From contig JACKDR010000004.1 of the NCBI GenBank assembly GCA_020633495.1, positions 186,001 to 250,000 on the forward strand: 64,000 nucleotides of DNA, given 5' to 3'. Made by a program: the position numbers and the translations under genes. The notes beneath the pieces were generated by a model. It saw nothing but the letters and a program-made list of their open reading frames with translations. It made no database searches and was not told the DNA's origin. This document shows, piece after piece, positions 46,413-60,758 of this stretch. Position 1 is the first letter of the stretch. Each line of letters begins with the position of its first letter. Origin of the DNA: Kofleriaceae bacterium (GTDB lineage Bacteria; Myxococcota_A; Polyangia; Haliangiales; Haliangiaceae).

Positions 46413-46952
46413 CTACTTGGCCATGTCGTCGCGCAGGGCGCGCAGCTGGCTGCGCAGGCTGCCGTCGTAGACGAGGTCGCCGACCTTGGCGACCACGCCG
46501 CCGAGCAGCGCCGGGTCCTCGCGCTTGACCACGGTCACCTTCTTGCCCGAGAGCTGCTCGAGCACGGTGGTGATCTGGGTGACCTGCGCGGGCGACAGCG
46601 GGGTGGCGGACACCACCTCGGCCTCGACCCGGCCGGCCTGGGCCTCGAGCATCCGGTCGAGCTCGCGAGAGATCGCCGGGACGTGCGCGAAGCGCTCGTG
46701 GTCGAGCAGCACGAACAGGAAGTTGCGGCTCGTCGGCTGGACCGCGAACCGGGTGGCGAGCGCGTCGATGATCTTCTTGCGATCGGCGCGCGGGAACGCC
46801 GGGTTGGACAGCGTCGTGACCAGCTCCGGCGACGCCGCGAGCGCCTTGGCGAAGTTGCGGACGTCGCCGCCGAGGCGGTCGGCGTTCTTGGCGTCGGCGC
46901 CGATCGCGAGCAGCGCGCGGGCGTAGCGGCGAGCCAGGCTTCCGGTGACCAT
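46413..46952 (-). CDS. atpH: ATP synthase delta subunit
   Basis: A 179-residue delta subunit (OSCP), which joins F1 to the b stator. SLARRYARALLAIG at the start and EDPALLGGVVAKVGDLVYDGSLRSQL near the end are the conserved ends of the family. The ATG shares one base with the TGA of atpF (TGATG). Size is normal. Confidence 0.95.
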   Translation of the reverse strand: MVTGSLARRYARALLAIGADAKNADRLGGDVRNFAKALAASPELVTTLSNPAFPRADRKKIIDALATRFAVQPTSRNFLFVLLDHERFAHVPAISRELDRMLEAQAGRVEAEVVSATPLSPAQVTQITTVLEQLSGKKVTVVKREDPALLGGVVAKVGDLVYDGSLRSQLRALRDDMAK

Positions 46953-47818
46953 CAGGTGCGCTCCTGCCGCGCGGCGGCGGCGACGTTCTTGACGAAGGCG
47001 TCGACCATCGACGCCTGGTCGGTCGCGGTGGTCTTGCTGCGCAGCAGCTGCTCCGCGACGGTCGTGGCCGCGGCCACCACCTCGAGCTGCAGCGCGTAGC
47101 GCGCGCGCTCGATCTCGGCGGCGATCCGCTCCTCGGCGTCCTTCTTGAGCGCGACGGCCTGGGCCTCGGCGGCAGCGATCACGCGCGCGCGCTCGGCCTC
47201 GGCGTCCTGGCGCATGGCCTCGATCATCTTGGCCATCTCGTCCTCGGCGGCCTTCAGCTTGCTCGAGTACTCGGCCAGCTTGCCCTTGGCCTGCTCGCGC
47301 AGCCGGGCGGCCTCGTCGAGCGCCGACTTGATGTCGTCGGACCGCTTCTCGGCCATCTGGCGCGCGGCGGGCGCGCCCCACTTGGCCAGGACGATCAGCA
47401 GCAGGCCGAAGTTGAACAGCACCAGCACGAAGGGGACGCTCATCGCCTCCTCGTGCTCGCCGTCGGCCAGCGGCCGCTTCTCGGGGCCCATGGCGTTGTC
47501 GCCCAGCGGGCCGCCCTCGGCGTCCTTGTTCTTGTAGGAGAGGTCGAGGCCGCCGGTCCAGTTGTACGTCCGGGTCGGATCGTGCGCCTCGTGGCCGCCG
47601 GCGGCGTGATCGCCGTGGCCGCCACCGGCGCCGTCGCCGTGGCCGCCACCGGTGCCCTCGCCGTGGCCGCCGCCGGTGCCCTCACCGTGGCCGCCGGCCG
47701 CGCCGTGCTCGGTCGGCACCTCCGGCATCGCGGCGGTCGGGGACTCGGCGGGCTGGGCGAGCGCGATCGCGGGCGCGCCGATCAGGAAGCCGGACAGCAG
47801 CAGGCTGGCGATGCGCAT
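46952..47818 (-). CDS. atpF: ATP synthase b subunit with exported Gly/His-rich extension
   Basis: A 288-residue b subunit, over 100 residues longer than usual. Residues about 127-147 are the normal membrane helix (FVLVLFNFGLLLIVLAKWG), and the long helical stator (MAEKRSDDIKSALDEAARLR and on) follows. Ahead of it are a classical signal peptide (residues 1-21, ending IALAQ) and a Gly/His-rich region at about 38-77 with four near-repeats of GGGHGEGT type, then a polar segment with YNWTGG. If the signal is cleaved, the extension lies in the periplasm. The repeats could bind metal; that is inference. ATG 47818 overlaps the stop of the b' gene by one base. Confidence 0.92.
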   Translation of the reverse strand: MRIASLLLSGFLIGAPAIALAQPAESPTAAMPEVPTEHGAAGGHGEGTGGGHGEGTGGGHGDGAGGGHGDHAAGGHEAHDPTRTYNWTGGLDLSYKNKDAEGGPLGDNAMGPEKRPLADGEHEEAMSVPFVLVLFNFGLLLIVLAKWGAPAARQMAEKRSDDIKSALDEAARLREQAKGKLAEYSSKLKAAEDEMAKMIEAMRQDAEAERARVIAAAEAQAVALKKDAEERIAAEIERARYALQLEVVAAATTVAEQLLRSKTTATDQASMVDAFVKNVAAAARQERT

Positions 47819-48288
47819 CACGCGACCTCCCGACCGAGCAGGCGGGTGGTCATCTGCTTGCCGAGCGCCTCGGCGCGGGGCAGCAGATCCTTGCGCGCGG
47901 CCTCGGTCTCGCTGCGCACCTTCTGACGCGCTTCCTCGAGCGCGGCGGCGGCGGTGGTCCGCGCCGCGCCGGTGACCTCGCGCTCGTGCGCGGCGGCGGC
48001 GGCGCGCACCTGGCGCTGCTCGTCGGCGGCCTGGGTCCGCGCGGTCGCGAGCTGGCGCTCGTACTCGGCGAGCTTGGCGTCGGCCTCGGCGGTCATGCGA
48101 TCAGCCTCGGCGCGCGCGCCCTCGATGCCCTCGGCGCGGCGCTCGCGGAGCGCCAGGTAGGGCTTGAAGAGCAGCTTGTTCGACACCGCCAGCATGACCA
48201 GGAACAGGCCGAACTGGATGAAGACCGTGAGGTCGATGTCGATGAGCGGCGCACTGGAGGCGACCGAGGCCAGGGTCGTCGGATTCAT
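47818..48288 (-). CDS. ATP synthase b/b' subunit
   Basis: A 156-residue second b-type stator subunit with one N-terminal membrane helix (IDLTVFIQFGLFLVMLAVSNKLL) and a long charged helix (LALRERRAEGIEGARAEADR and on). Having two different b subunits is known in cyanobacteria, alphaproteobacteria and several delta-lineage bacteria, where a b/b' heterodimer forms the stator. A GAGAGG lies six bases before the ATG. It is the first gene of the operon, behind the promoter at 48345-48374. Confidence 0.93.
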   Translation of the reverse strand: MNPTTLASVASSAPLIDIDLTVFIQFGLFLVMLAVSNKLLFKPYLALRERRAEGIEGARAEADRMTAEADAKLAEYERQLATARTQAADEQRQVRAAAAAHEREVTGAARTTAAAALEEARQKVRSETEAARKDLLPRAEALGKQMTTRLLGREVA

Positions 48289-48608
48289 TGCTACCTCTCG
48301 ATAATCCTTGCGAGTTCACGGACCGGGGCCGCGAATGCGGGGCGCTTATACGATTGCCGAAACCGGTGTGTCAACCGTGGGATGCGCGCTGCACCGACCA
48401 GGTCCTGCGACAGTCCGCCGCGCCCCCGGGCCCGGCCGGAGCTCCGCCAGAACCCGTGTGATTCCGGGCGCATGAAAACACGGGAGTGACGCCGACGGGC
48501 ATCGCCCCGCTCCGAGGTCCCCCGACCCGGGATCCGCTCGTGGCCGACCGGTCAGGGTCCGGCCGATCGTGACGCCGCCTCAGCTCCGCGCCGAGGGTCG
48601 GCGCCGGG
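48289..48608. other. 320-bp gap: leader and promoter of the atp operon
   Basis: No gene fits here. The gap holds the atp promoter (48345-48374), a leader of about 50 bases with the ribosome site of the b' gene, and about 230 bases between that promoter and the end of the bactofilin gene. In that part I see GC-rich inverted arms (GGCCGACC/GGTCCGGCC near 48543-48568) that could form a terminator stem for bactofilin, but without a T-tract. Confidence 0.6.
48345..48374 (-). promoter_or_regulatory. Sigma70 promoter of the ATP synthase operon
   Basis: On the minus strand TTGACA (48374-48369), a perfect -35, an 18-base spacer, and TATAAG (48350-48345). Transcription would start near 48338, leaving a leader of about 50 bases with GAGAGG before the b' ATG. 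This is the best promoter by sequence in the window, as expected for a highly expressed operon. Confidence 0.85.
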
Positions 48609-49055
48609 TCACTTGACCGACTGCGGGCCCTTGTCGCCCTTGGCCGCCGGGGCCGCCGCCGCGCCGCCACCGGACGGCGCGGGCGCGCCGGTCTTGGTGT
48701 TGGTCGCGCCCTCCATGAAGGAGCGCCCCTCGAAGATGACGCCCTTGTCGATCTGCAGCGACGGCGTGTAGAGGTCGCCCTTGACCCGGCCGGGCGCGTG
48801 GACCTCGATGCCGCGCTTGGCGCGGATGTTCCCGACCACGGTGCCCTGGATGATGATCTCGCCGATGTCGATCTCGGCCTCGACGTAGGCGCCCTCGCCG
48901 ACGACCAGGACGTCGTCGCTGAAGACCTCGCCCTTGAGCTTGCCGTCGACGCGGACGGTGCCCTCGAAGGTCAGCTTGCCTTCGAAGGCCGCGCCGCGGC
49001 CGAGCAGGGTGTTGATCTCGCCAACGAGGCCTTCGCGTCGCGCCGGTGCCGTCAT
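48609..49055 (-). CDS. Bactofilin
   Basis: A 148-residue bactofilin, a nucleotide-free cytoskeletal protein that polymerises through a right-handed beta-helix. The core (about 24-110) shows the six-residue rung periodicity: FEGKLTFEGTVRVDGKLKGE, DDVLVVGEGAYVEAEIDIG, EIIIQGTVVGNIRAK, RGIEVHAPGRVKGDLYTP. The C-terminal tail is Gly/Ala/Pro-rich and disordered. In Myxococcus bactofilins act in cell stiffness and chromosome-segregation scaffolds. It is 47 bases after the PEGA kinase gene on the same strand, so that kinase may phosphorylate or be positioned by it (inference). Confidence 0.92.
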   Translation of the reverse strand: MTAPARREGLVGEINTLLGRGAAFEGKLTFEGTVRVDGKLKGEVFSDDVLVVGEGAYVEAEIDIGEIIIQGTVVGNIRAKRGIEVHAPGRVKGDLYTPSLQIDKGVIFEGRSFMEGATNTKTGAPAPSGGGAAAAPAAKGDKGPQSVK

Positions 49056-49102
49056 GGTCCGCGGACCGTATCACGGAGCTTTCGCCCGCGGATCGTCCCC
49101 GG

Positions 49103-52342
<3,240 letters not shown>

Positions 52343-52394
52343 GGTCTAGCCCCCCCGGGCCGAACCGGCCGCCGAGCCGCCCGCGAGCGGCCGG

Positions 52395-53393
<999 letters not shown>

Positions 53394-53494
53394 GGGGCTC
53401 CCCTCGGGCGCCAATCGGTGGTCATCTTACAGGAACCAAGCGTTCGCGGTAAAGTTCAGCTACACGGTACGAACGTCGGACGGACGTGCGACCC

Positions 53495-53905
53495 ATGCCT
53501 ACCACGGACAAACCCCGCCTCCTGGTCGTCGACGACGAGCCCGACATGCTGGACTTCGTCGAGCGGGTCATGCGCCGACGATACCAGGTCACTCGCTGCG
53601 CGAGCGCCGAGGAGGCGGTCGCCGAGCTCGATCGCCACGCCTTCGAGGTGCTGATCACCGATCAGAAGATGCCCCGGGTGTCGGGGCTGGAGCTGCTGGC
53701 GCGGATCGCCGGCGCCCACCCCAGCCTGGTGCGAGTGCTGCTGAGCGGCTTCACCGACGTCCCCGACATCCAGCGCGCGGTCGAGCGGTCTCAGGTCCAC
53801 GCCTACGTGCTCAAGCCGGTCGACTCGCAGCGGCTGCTGGCGGCGGTCGCCCAGGCCTACGAGGTCCGGGACGGCGCGCCGTTCGTGCCGCCCGAAGAGG
53901 GCTGA
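53495..53905 (+). CDS. Single-domain response regulator
   Basis: A 136-residue receiver-only protein. The acidic pair is in VVDDEPD (D13, D14), the phospho-acceptor is Asp56 in LITDQKMP, Ser84 is in LLSGF, and Lys107 is in VLKPVD. There is no output domain, so it must act by protein contact, like CheY-type or SpoIIAA-partner regulators. GTG 53486 is an alternative start. It is divergent from the HATPase-type protein, its likely partner, with 101 bases between. Confidence 0.93.
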   Translation: MPTTDKPRLLVVDDEPDMLDFVERVMRRRYQVTRCASAEEAVAELDRHAFEVLITDQKMPRVSGLELLARIAGAHPSLVRVLLSGFTDVPDIQRAVERSQVHAYVLKPVDSQRLLAAVAQAYEVRDGAPFVPPEEG

Positions 53906-53917
53906 CCGGCGCTCTGG

Positions 53918-54016
53918 TTCTGAGCCCGTGCCCGGTTCTGAACCCGTGCCCGTTCTGCTCCGGCTCTGAACCCGTGCCCGTGCCCGTGCCCGTGCCCGTG
54001 CCCGTGCCCGTGCCCG
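53918..54016. repeat. Intergenic CCCGTG hexamer repeats
   Basis: Three units of TCTGA(A/G)CCCGTGCCCG at about 53919-53982, the last running straight into an uninterrupted (CCCGTG)n tract from 53971 to 54016, nearly eight copies. It fills the 133-bp gap between two convergent genes (response regulator and TonB receptor) and encodes nothing I can see. Copy number is likely to vary. It may mark the site of a slippage-prone terminator region; I see no T-tract. Confidence 0.9.
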
Positions 54017-54038
54017 ATCCGATCTGCCTCCGACCGCC

Positions 54039-56543
54039 TCAGTACTTGTAGTCCGCCCCGACGTACACCCGCAGGTCCTCGTGCGGGTTGGGCAGGAACT
54101 CGAGGCGCGGCTCGTAGTCGGCGAACAGGTCGGGCTGGTAGTAGCGGCCGTTGAGGGCGTTGAACGCCTCGGCGGTCAGCGCCAGGTTCTTGGTCGCCAT
54201 CCAGGTCAGGCCCACGGTCAGCTCGGCGCTGGGCGGGATCCGGTCCATGACCAGCTCGAACGGCAGGGTGCGGACGTAGCCGGGGCCGCTCGGGTCGGAG
54301 TTGACCACGTTGCCCTCGGTGCAGCCGGCCTCGCCGGGCTGGCAGTAGTGCAGGTTGCGGTGCTCGACCATCCGGTTGGCGTCCTCCTGGGCGCCGAGGA
54401 TGCGGAAGTTGGTGGTCGCGCGCAGCTTGTCGTCGACGATGTTGAAGACGCCGAGCAGGTTGAACCAGTGCTCGGGCATCGCCCGCAGCCGGCCCTTGTC
54501 GGCGGTGTTGACCACCAGCCAGGTGTAGCCGAGCTCGATGCGGTGGCCGCCCTGGACGTAGAGCTTGCCCAGGAACTCGACCGAGTGGATGCCACGGTCG
54601 GCGGTGTTGGCGTACTGACCGGCCTGGATCTGGATCAGGTTCTGGACCCGGGTGTAGCTGTAGTCGACGCGGAAGTTGAGCTCGCGGATGCGGCGGTCGC
54701 CCTTGAAGATACGGGCGTTGATCTCGCCCTGGGCGGCGTCGGTGGTCTCGACCTCGAGGTCCTTGCGACCGCCGATCTGCACGGCCTCGCCGTTGGAGTT
54801 GAGGTTGTTGAACACCGGCGGGCGGAAGCCCTGGGCCAGGTTGAGCTTGAGGTGCCAGGCCGGGATGAAGTTGTAGACGGCGGAGGCCGAGAAGGTCGCG
54901 GTCGGGTCGTACGAGTTGACGCCGAGCGCCTCGGGCGCGACCTGGACGCGGGCGCCGGCGTCGAGGATCAGCTTCTTGTTGGGACGCACCTGCGGCGAGG
55001 CGTAGACGCCGAACACGGTCCGGCTCGACGGGAACGCGAAGGTCACGGGGCAGCCGGCGATGAACCGCGACGACCCGAGTTGGTCGGGGTCGCGCTCGCG
55101 CGGGCACGGCAGCGGCAGGCGCGACAGCTCGTAGGGGCCGATGAACGTGGCCTCCTGGCCGTCACCCTGCCGCGACCGGGTGACGTCGTTGCGCGCGAAC
55201 TCGCGGAACGCCTCGGCGCCGTACAGCAGGCGGGCCTTGCTGCCCAGCTCGACGTCGCCGTCGACGGCGGCGCCGGTGCGGTAGGTGGTGCCGTTGAAGC
55301 CGAAGGCCAGGCCGCCCTCGAGCAGGCCCTCGATGGGCGCCAGCACCTGGATCTGCTGGAAGTCGCGGACGAACTCGGTGCCGTACAGCTTGGCGGTGAA
55401 GCCGGCCTTGCCGCCCGACAGGCGGGTCGTGTACTCGAGCACGGCGTAGCGGTCGAAGGCGTTGAAGTGATCGTCGCGGGCGGCCTTGAGCTTGTCGCTG
55501 CAGCCGTCGTTGGGGACCACCGGGACGTCCGGCATGGCCTGACACTCGGGCCGATCGTCCTCGGCGAGGTGCTCGCGGATGACGATGCCGGGGAAGCCCA
55601 TGCTGAGGTGCCGCTCCATGAACGGCGCGAACACCCGCAGCTTGGTCTTGCCCATCGTCAGCTTGGCGAACAGCGAGAACATGAACGTCCGCGGCGGCGA
55701 CGCCTCGGTCAGCGGCCCGTACAGCACCGGCGAGTTGGGCTGCGGCAGCGGCGCCGAGAACATGTGCTGCGACATCTGGAACGCCGGCGAGTAGAACGTC
55801 TTGAACGACCCGTGGACCAGCAGCTTGGAGTCGCTGGAGAACAGGTTGGTCTTGCCGGCCATGACGTAGCCGTCGAGGTACTGCGGGTTGCCGTCGCCGT
55901 CGCCGGCGCGGATGCCGACCTCGGCGCCCCAGTCGTCGTCGCCCGTGACCAGATCCTCGGCGTCCTTGGTGATGACGTTGACGATACCGAGCAGCGAGTT
56001 CGAGCCCCACAGGGGGCCGCCGGGACCGGTGATGAGCTCGACGCGCTTGACCAGCTCGAGCGGCTGGACCTCGTTGAAGGCCGCGACGTTGACGAACGGA
56101 TCGAACATCGAGACGCCGTCGTGGAGGAACTGCGACGCCTGGATCTGACCGCGCACCGACGGGTGCGGGAACTGATCGTGGATCAGCCCGACGCCCATGT
56201 AGCCGGGGACGGTGTCGATGACGTCGAGCAGCTTGCGGGTCTGGCGCTCCTCGATCTCGTCGCTGGTGATGACCGTGACGATCGTCGGCGCTTCCTGGAC
56301 GGTCGTGACGCCACGGGCGGCGCTCTGCACGACGTTGGCGAGGTCGAGCTCCTCGTCGCCCTCGCTGCCGACGTCGCCGGACAGATCGACGATGAGGGCC
56401 GGCACCTCGATGTCGACGGCGCCGACCTCGGCGTCGGGTTGGGCGGCCGCCGGACGGGCGCCCGGGGCCAGGGTGACGAGCGCCGCCGCGCCCAGCCCGA
56501 GGGCCAGGTGGGTCGCGACGCGGTTGCGTGAGCAGACCTTCAT
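54039..56543 (-). CDS. TonB-dependent outer membrane receptor
   Basis: An 834-residue TonB-dependent receptor. A signal peptide (ending ARPAAAQ) is followed by a plug domain at about 85-205 (EAPTIVTVITSDEIEERQTR, KLLDVIDTVPGYMGVG, SVRGQIQASQFLHDGV, ELITGPGGPLWGSNSLLGIV) and a barrel that ends in VYVGADYKY, the C-terminal aromatic signature. It is an outer-membrane uptake channel driven by TonB; substrate unknown. GAGAAG lies upstream of ATG 56543. It is the last gene of the four-gene operon, 14 bases after the OmpA-like gene. Note the hexamer repeats just past its stop. Confidence 0.94.
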   Translation of the reverse strand: MKVCSRNRVATHLALGLGAAALVTLAPGARPAAAQPDAEVGAVDIEVPALIVDLSGDVGSEGDEELDLANVVQSAARGVTTVQEAPTIVTVITSDEIEERQTRKLLDVIDTVPGYMGVGLIHDQFPHPSVRGQIQASQFLHDGVSMFDPFVNVAAFNEVQPLELVKRVELITGPGGPLWGSNSLLGIVNVITKDAEDLVTGDDDWGAEVGIRAGDGDGNPQYLDGYVMAGKTNLFSSDSKLLVHGSFKTFYSPAFQMSQHMFSAPLPQPNSPVLYGPLTEASPPRTFMFSLFAKLTMGKTKLRVFAPFMERHLSMGFPGIVIREHLAEDDRPECQAMPDVPVVPNDGCSDKLKAARDDHFNAFDRYAVLEYTTRLSGGKAGFTAKLYGTEFVRDFQQIQVLAPIEGLLEGGLAFGFNGTTYRTGAAVDGDVELGSKARLLYGAEAFREFARNDVTRSRQGDGQEATFIGPYELSRLPLPCPRERDPDQLGSSRFIAGCPVTFAFPSSRTVFGVYASPQVRPNKKLILDAGARVQVAPEALGVNSYDPTATFSASAVYNFIPAWHLKLNLAQGFRPPVFNNLNSNGEAVQIGGRKDLEVETTDAAQGEINARIFKGDRRIRELNFRVDYSYTRVQNLIQIQAGQYANTADRGIHSVEFLGKLYVQGGHRIELGYTWLVVNTADKGRLRAMPEHWFNLLGVFNIVDDKLRATTNFRILGAQEDANRMVEHRNLHYCQPGEAGCTEGNVVNSDPSGPGYVRTLPFELVMDRIPPSAELTVGLTWMATKNLALTAEAFNALNGRYYQPDLFADYEPRLEFLPNPHEDLRVYVGADYKY

Positions 56544-56557
56544 GGGTGGGCTTCTCC

Positions 56558-58513
<1,956 letters not shown>

Positions 58514-58535
58514 GGAAGGTCTCACGAAGGGGGTC

Positions 58536-59648
58536 CTACGGGCACTCGTTGCCCTGGGCGTCCTCGGCGACTCGCGGGTTGAAGAACAGCACCCCGGGGA
58601 TCGACGCGGCCAGATCGCTGGGCCAGACGCAGCCGGTGCCGGGCTCGGCGCCCTGGCCCGAGTGCTCGACGAGGCTCGAGTTGAGCATCAGCGCGGCGCC
58701 GTTAGGCCCGGTCGGGCCGTTGGCGGTCACCGTGGTCCGCTGGGTCACGGTGGTGTCGGTGAAGTAGTAGTCGTCGTTGACGCGGACGGCGCCGTTCGAG
58801 GTCACGGTGACGCCCGCCACAGGCACGCTGCCGGTGGTGTCGGGCGAGTGGTAGTAGAAGATCCCCATGTAGACGCCCTGGTCGATGAAACTGGGCGACA
58901 CCCCGCCGGTGGACGACCACATCTGGTTGGTCGACTCCTGGACCACGTAGACCCGCTGGTTGTTGCGGACCTGGCCCGACACCACCGGGAACGCAAGCCC
59001 AGTCAGCCGGTACTGGCTGCCACCGGGGGCGTCGTCGGTACCAATGCCAAGATAGGGCAACTGGGGCCGCTGCACGTTCTTGGCGATGAAGCGCCCGCAG
59101 TCGTCGATGTAGAGGCTGTCGTAGCTCAGCGGCGTTGTACCGGTCGGGTTGCCGGCGAAGTCGAGGGCGTCGTAGAACTTGATGTCGACTTCACATGGAC
59201 CGTCGGTGGCGCCACCATGGCCGCATTCCTGCATCGTCGGGGAGGCGGCGCGGAGCTGACGATCGTCCTCCATGTCGTAGATCCGGCCACACACCGAGAC
59301 TTTGTTGGAGGCAGCCGACGGACACGGCAGGTTGGTGTCGCAGGTGCCACCGGTGCCGTTGCCCTCGCAGGTGATGATACCGGTCTCCTCGTCGAGCACC
59401 GCTACCGTGGTCAGGTCGTCGCACACCGTCGGCGGGAACACTGGCTCGCACTTGCCGTCGGTGCCGAGCTGGGTGCCCTCGCCGCACGCCGCGGTGTCGG
59501 GATCGAGCTCGGCCGGGACGCACTCGCCGTCACGATCGATCGTGCCCTCGGCGCACTGGAGCTGGTTGCAGGCGATGTTGCCGGTCGCGGACAGCGGCAG
59601 GCACAGCGCCGCGAGGAGCGTGGGGGTAAGCCAGGGACGGGTCGACAT
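58536..59648 (-). CDS. Exported Cys-rich protein of unknown function
   Basis: A 370-residue exported protein. The signal peptide ends near LSATGNIAC (Cys27; a weak lipobox). The next 100 residues contain many Cys with spacing like EGF or Dickkopf-type modules (CNQLQCAEGTIDRDGECVPA, ACGEGTQLGTDGKC), and the rest is beta-rich with a late single Cys near GCVWPSD. I do not recognise the family. It is the second gene of the TonB-receptor operon, 12 bases after the first lipoprotein gene, so a role as a surface partner of the receptor or OmpA-like protein is likely. Confidence 0.78.
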   Translation of the reverse strand: MSTRPWLTPTLLAALCLPLSATGNIACNQLQCAEGTIDRDGECVPAELDPDTAACGEGTQLGTDGKCEPVFPPTVCDDLTTVAVLDEETGIITCEGNGTGGTCDTNLPCPSAASNKVSVCGRIYDMEDDRQLRAASPTMQECGHGGATDGPCEVDIKFYDALDFAGNPTGTTPLSYDSLYIDDCGRFIAKNVQRPQLPYLGIGTDDAPGGSQYRLTGLAFPVVSGQVRNNQRVYVVQESTNQMWSSTGGVSPSFIDQGVYMGIFYYHSPDTTGSVPVAGVTVTSNGAVRVNDDYYFTDTTVTQRTTVTANGPTGPNGAALMLNSSLVEHSGQGAEPGTGCVWPSDLAASIPGVLFFNPRVAEDAQGNECP

Positions 59649-59660
59649 GGGTCACTCCTA

Positions 59661-60653
59661 CTAGAAGTGGACGTCGTCCTCCCCGAGGTCGGGGAAGATG
59701 GCGATCTCGGCGAAGACTTGGGCGCTGCGGGTGCTGGACAGGTGGGTGTTGATCACGCCGCGGACCCGGTGCTCCGGCGTGCCGCTGAGGAACGTGGTCC
59801 CCTGAGGGTCGACGTTCATCGCGTCGTCCTTGTACTTCCAGGTGATGGTCAGGGCGTCGAAGCTGTCGAGGACCTCGTCGACGAACAGCGAGGAGCCGCC
59901 GAGGAAGCCGTTGTTGATCGGGTTGGTGCCCTCGACGAAGCCGAAGACCTTGCCAGCCAGCGGGGTGGTGAAGACGCGGTCCGAGCCCTCGTAGAACTCG
60001 GGATGCTCGCTCCACAGCTGCTGGCACACTCGCAGCCGCTGCGCGTTGGACGCCTCGTCCATGCAGCTCGGCGCCGGGATCTCGTCGCCAGAGAAGTTGC
60101 AGTCGGCGATCGCCGCCGGGTACTCGAAGGTCGACTTGCTGGTGACCGCCTTCACGTCCGCGGCCAGGTCCGGCAGGTTGGCCATGCGGACCTGGGCGTC
60201 GAGGACGTCGGTGATGTCGCCCTCGCTGGCGCCGTTGGGCGGATCGAAGGGATCGTCGATGCCGGTCTTGGCCTTGACCGCGTCGAGGAACATCGAGACG
60301 TGCAGGCCCGGGAAGTTGGGCTCGTCGCGGCTCGGCAGCTCGATGTAGCAGGGCGAGGTCAGGTCGATGAGCGGCTTGAGCTCGAAGTCCTGGACGTCGA
60401 ACAGGAAGCTCTGGGTGACGTTGCCGTCGCTGTCGTAGGCATTGTCGACCGCGTAGAGCGTGAAGTAGGTGTCGGCGGGCGGCTGCACGCCGGTCGGCGT
60501 GGTGCCCCGGCGCGCTGGCAACGGCACCGACTCCGAGAAGTCGATCGTCATGTGCGATCCCGAGAACGGCTCGACGCAGCCCACCGCCAGGCCGCTGGAA
60601 GCGACCGCGGCGACGAAGAGCGCCCGGCTGGGGCGTGTTTCAAGGCGTGCCAT
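59661..60653 (-). CDS. Lipoprotein, first gene of the TonB-receptor operon
   Basis: A 330-residue predicted lipoprotein with lipobox GLAVGC. After CVEPFSGSHMTIDFSE the protein is beta-rich with three or four Cys (SPCYIELPS, AIADCNFSG, PSCMDEAS, RVCQQLW); no family recognised. A longer open frame runs to 60938 but would include the promoter; ATG 60653 leads directly into a signal peptide and was chosen. The promoter at 60729-60758 gives a leader of about 70 bases. Its position at the head of the operon suggests a surface-exposed partner of the TonB receptor. Confidence 0.78.
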   Translation of the reverse strand: MARLETRPSRALFVAAVASSGLAVGCVEPFSGSHMTIDFSESVPLPARRGTTPTGVQPPADTYFTLYAVDNAYDSDGNVTQSFLFDVQDFELKPLIDLTSPCYIELPSRDEPNFPGLHVSMFLDAVKAKTGIDDPFDPPNGASEGDITDVLDAQVRMANLPDLAADVKAVTSKSTFEYPAAIADCNFSGDEIPAPSCMDEASNAQRLRVCQQLWSEHPEFYEGSDRVFTTPLAGKVFGFVEGTNPINNGFLGGSSLFVDEVLDSFDALTITWKYKDDAMNVDPQGTTFLSGTPEHRVRGVINTHLSSTRSAQVFAEIAIFPDLGEDDVHF

Positions 60654-60728
60654 GGCGGCGTGAGACCCCCTTCGGTCGGTGCTGCGGGTTGACGGCGAAC
60701 CAGCTCCCGCAGAAAACCCGCGAAAAAA

Positions 60729-60758
60729 ATGATAGTCGCCTAACGATCCGCGAGTCAA
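60729..60758 (-). promoter_or_regulatory. Sigma70 promoter of the TonB-receptor operon
   Basis: On the minus strand TTGACT (60758-60753), an 18-base spacer and TATCAT (60734-60729), with an AT-rich run (seven A on the plus strand at 60723-60729) right after the -10. The start point would be near 60722, about 70 bases before the lipoprotein ATG at 60653. Confidence 0.7.

Noticed and set aside
48543..48568. Intrinsic terminator after bactofilin
   Set aside because: There are GC-rich arms but no T-tract and the pairing is imperfect.
53918..54016. CRISPR-like array
   Set aside because: The repeats are tandem hexamers without spacers, so not CRISPR.
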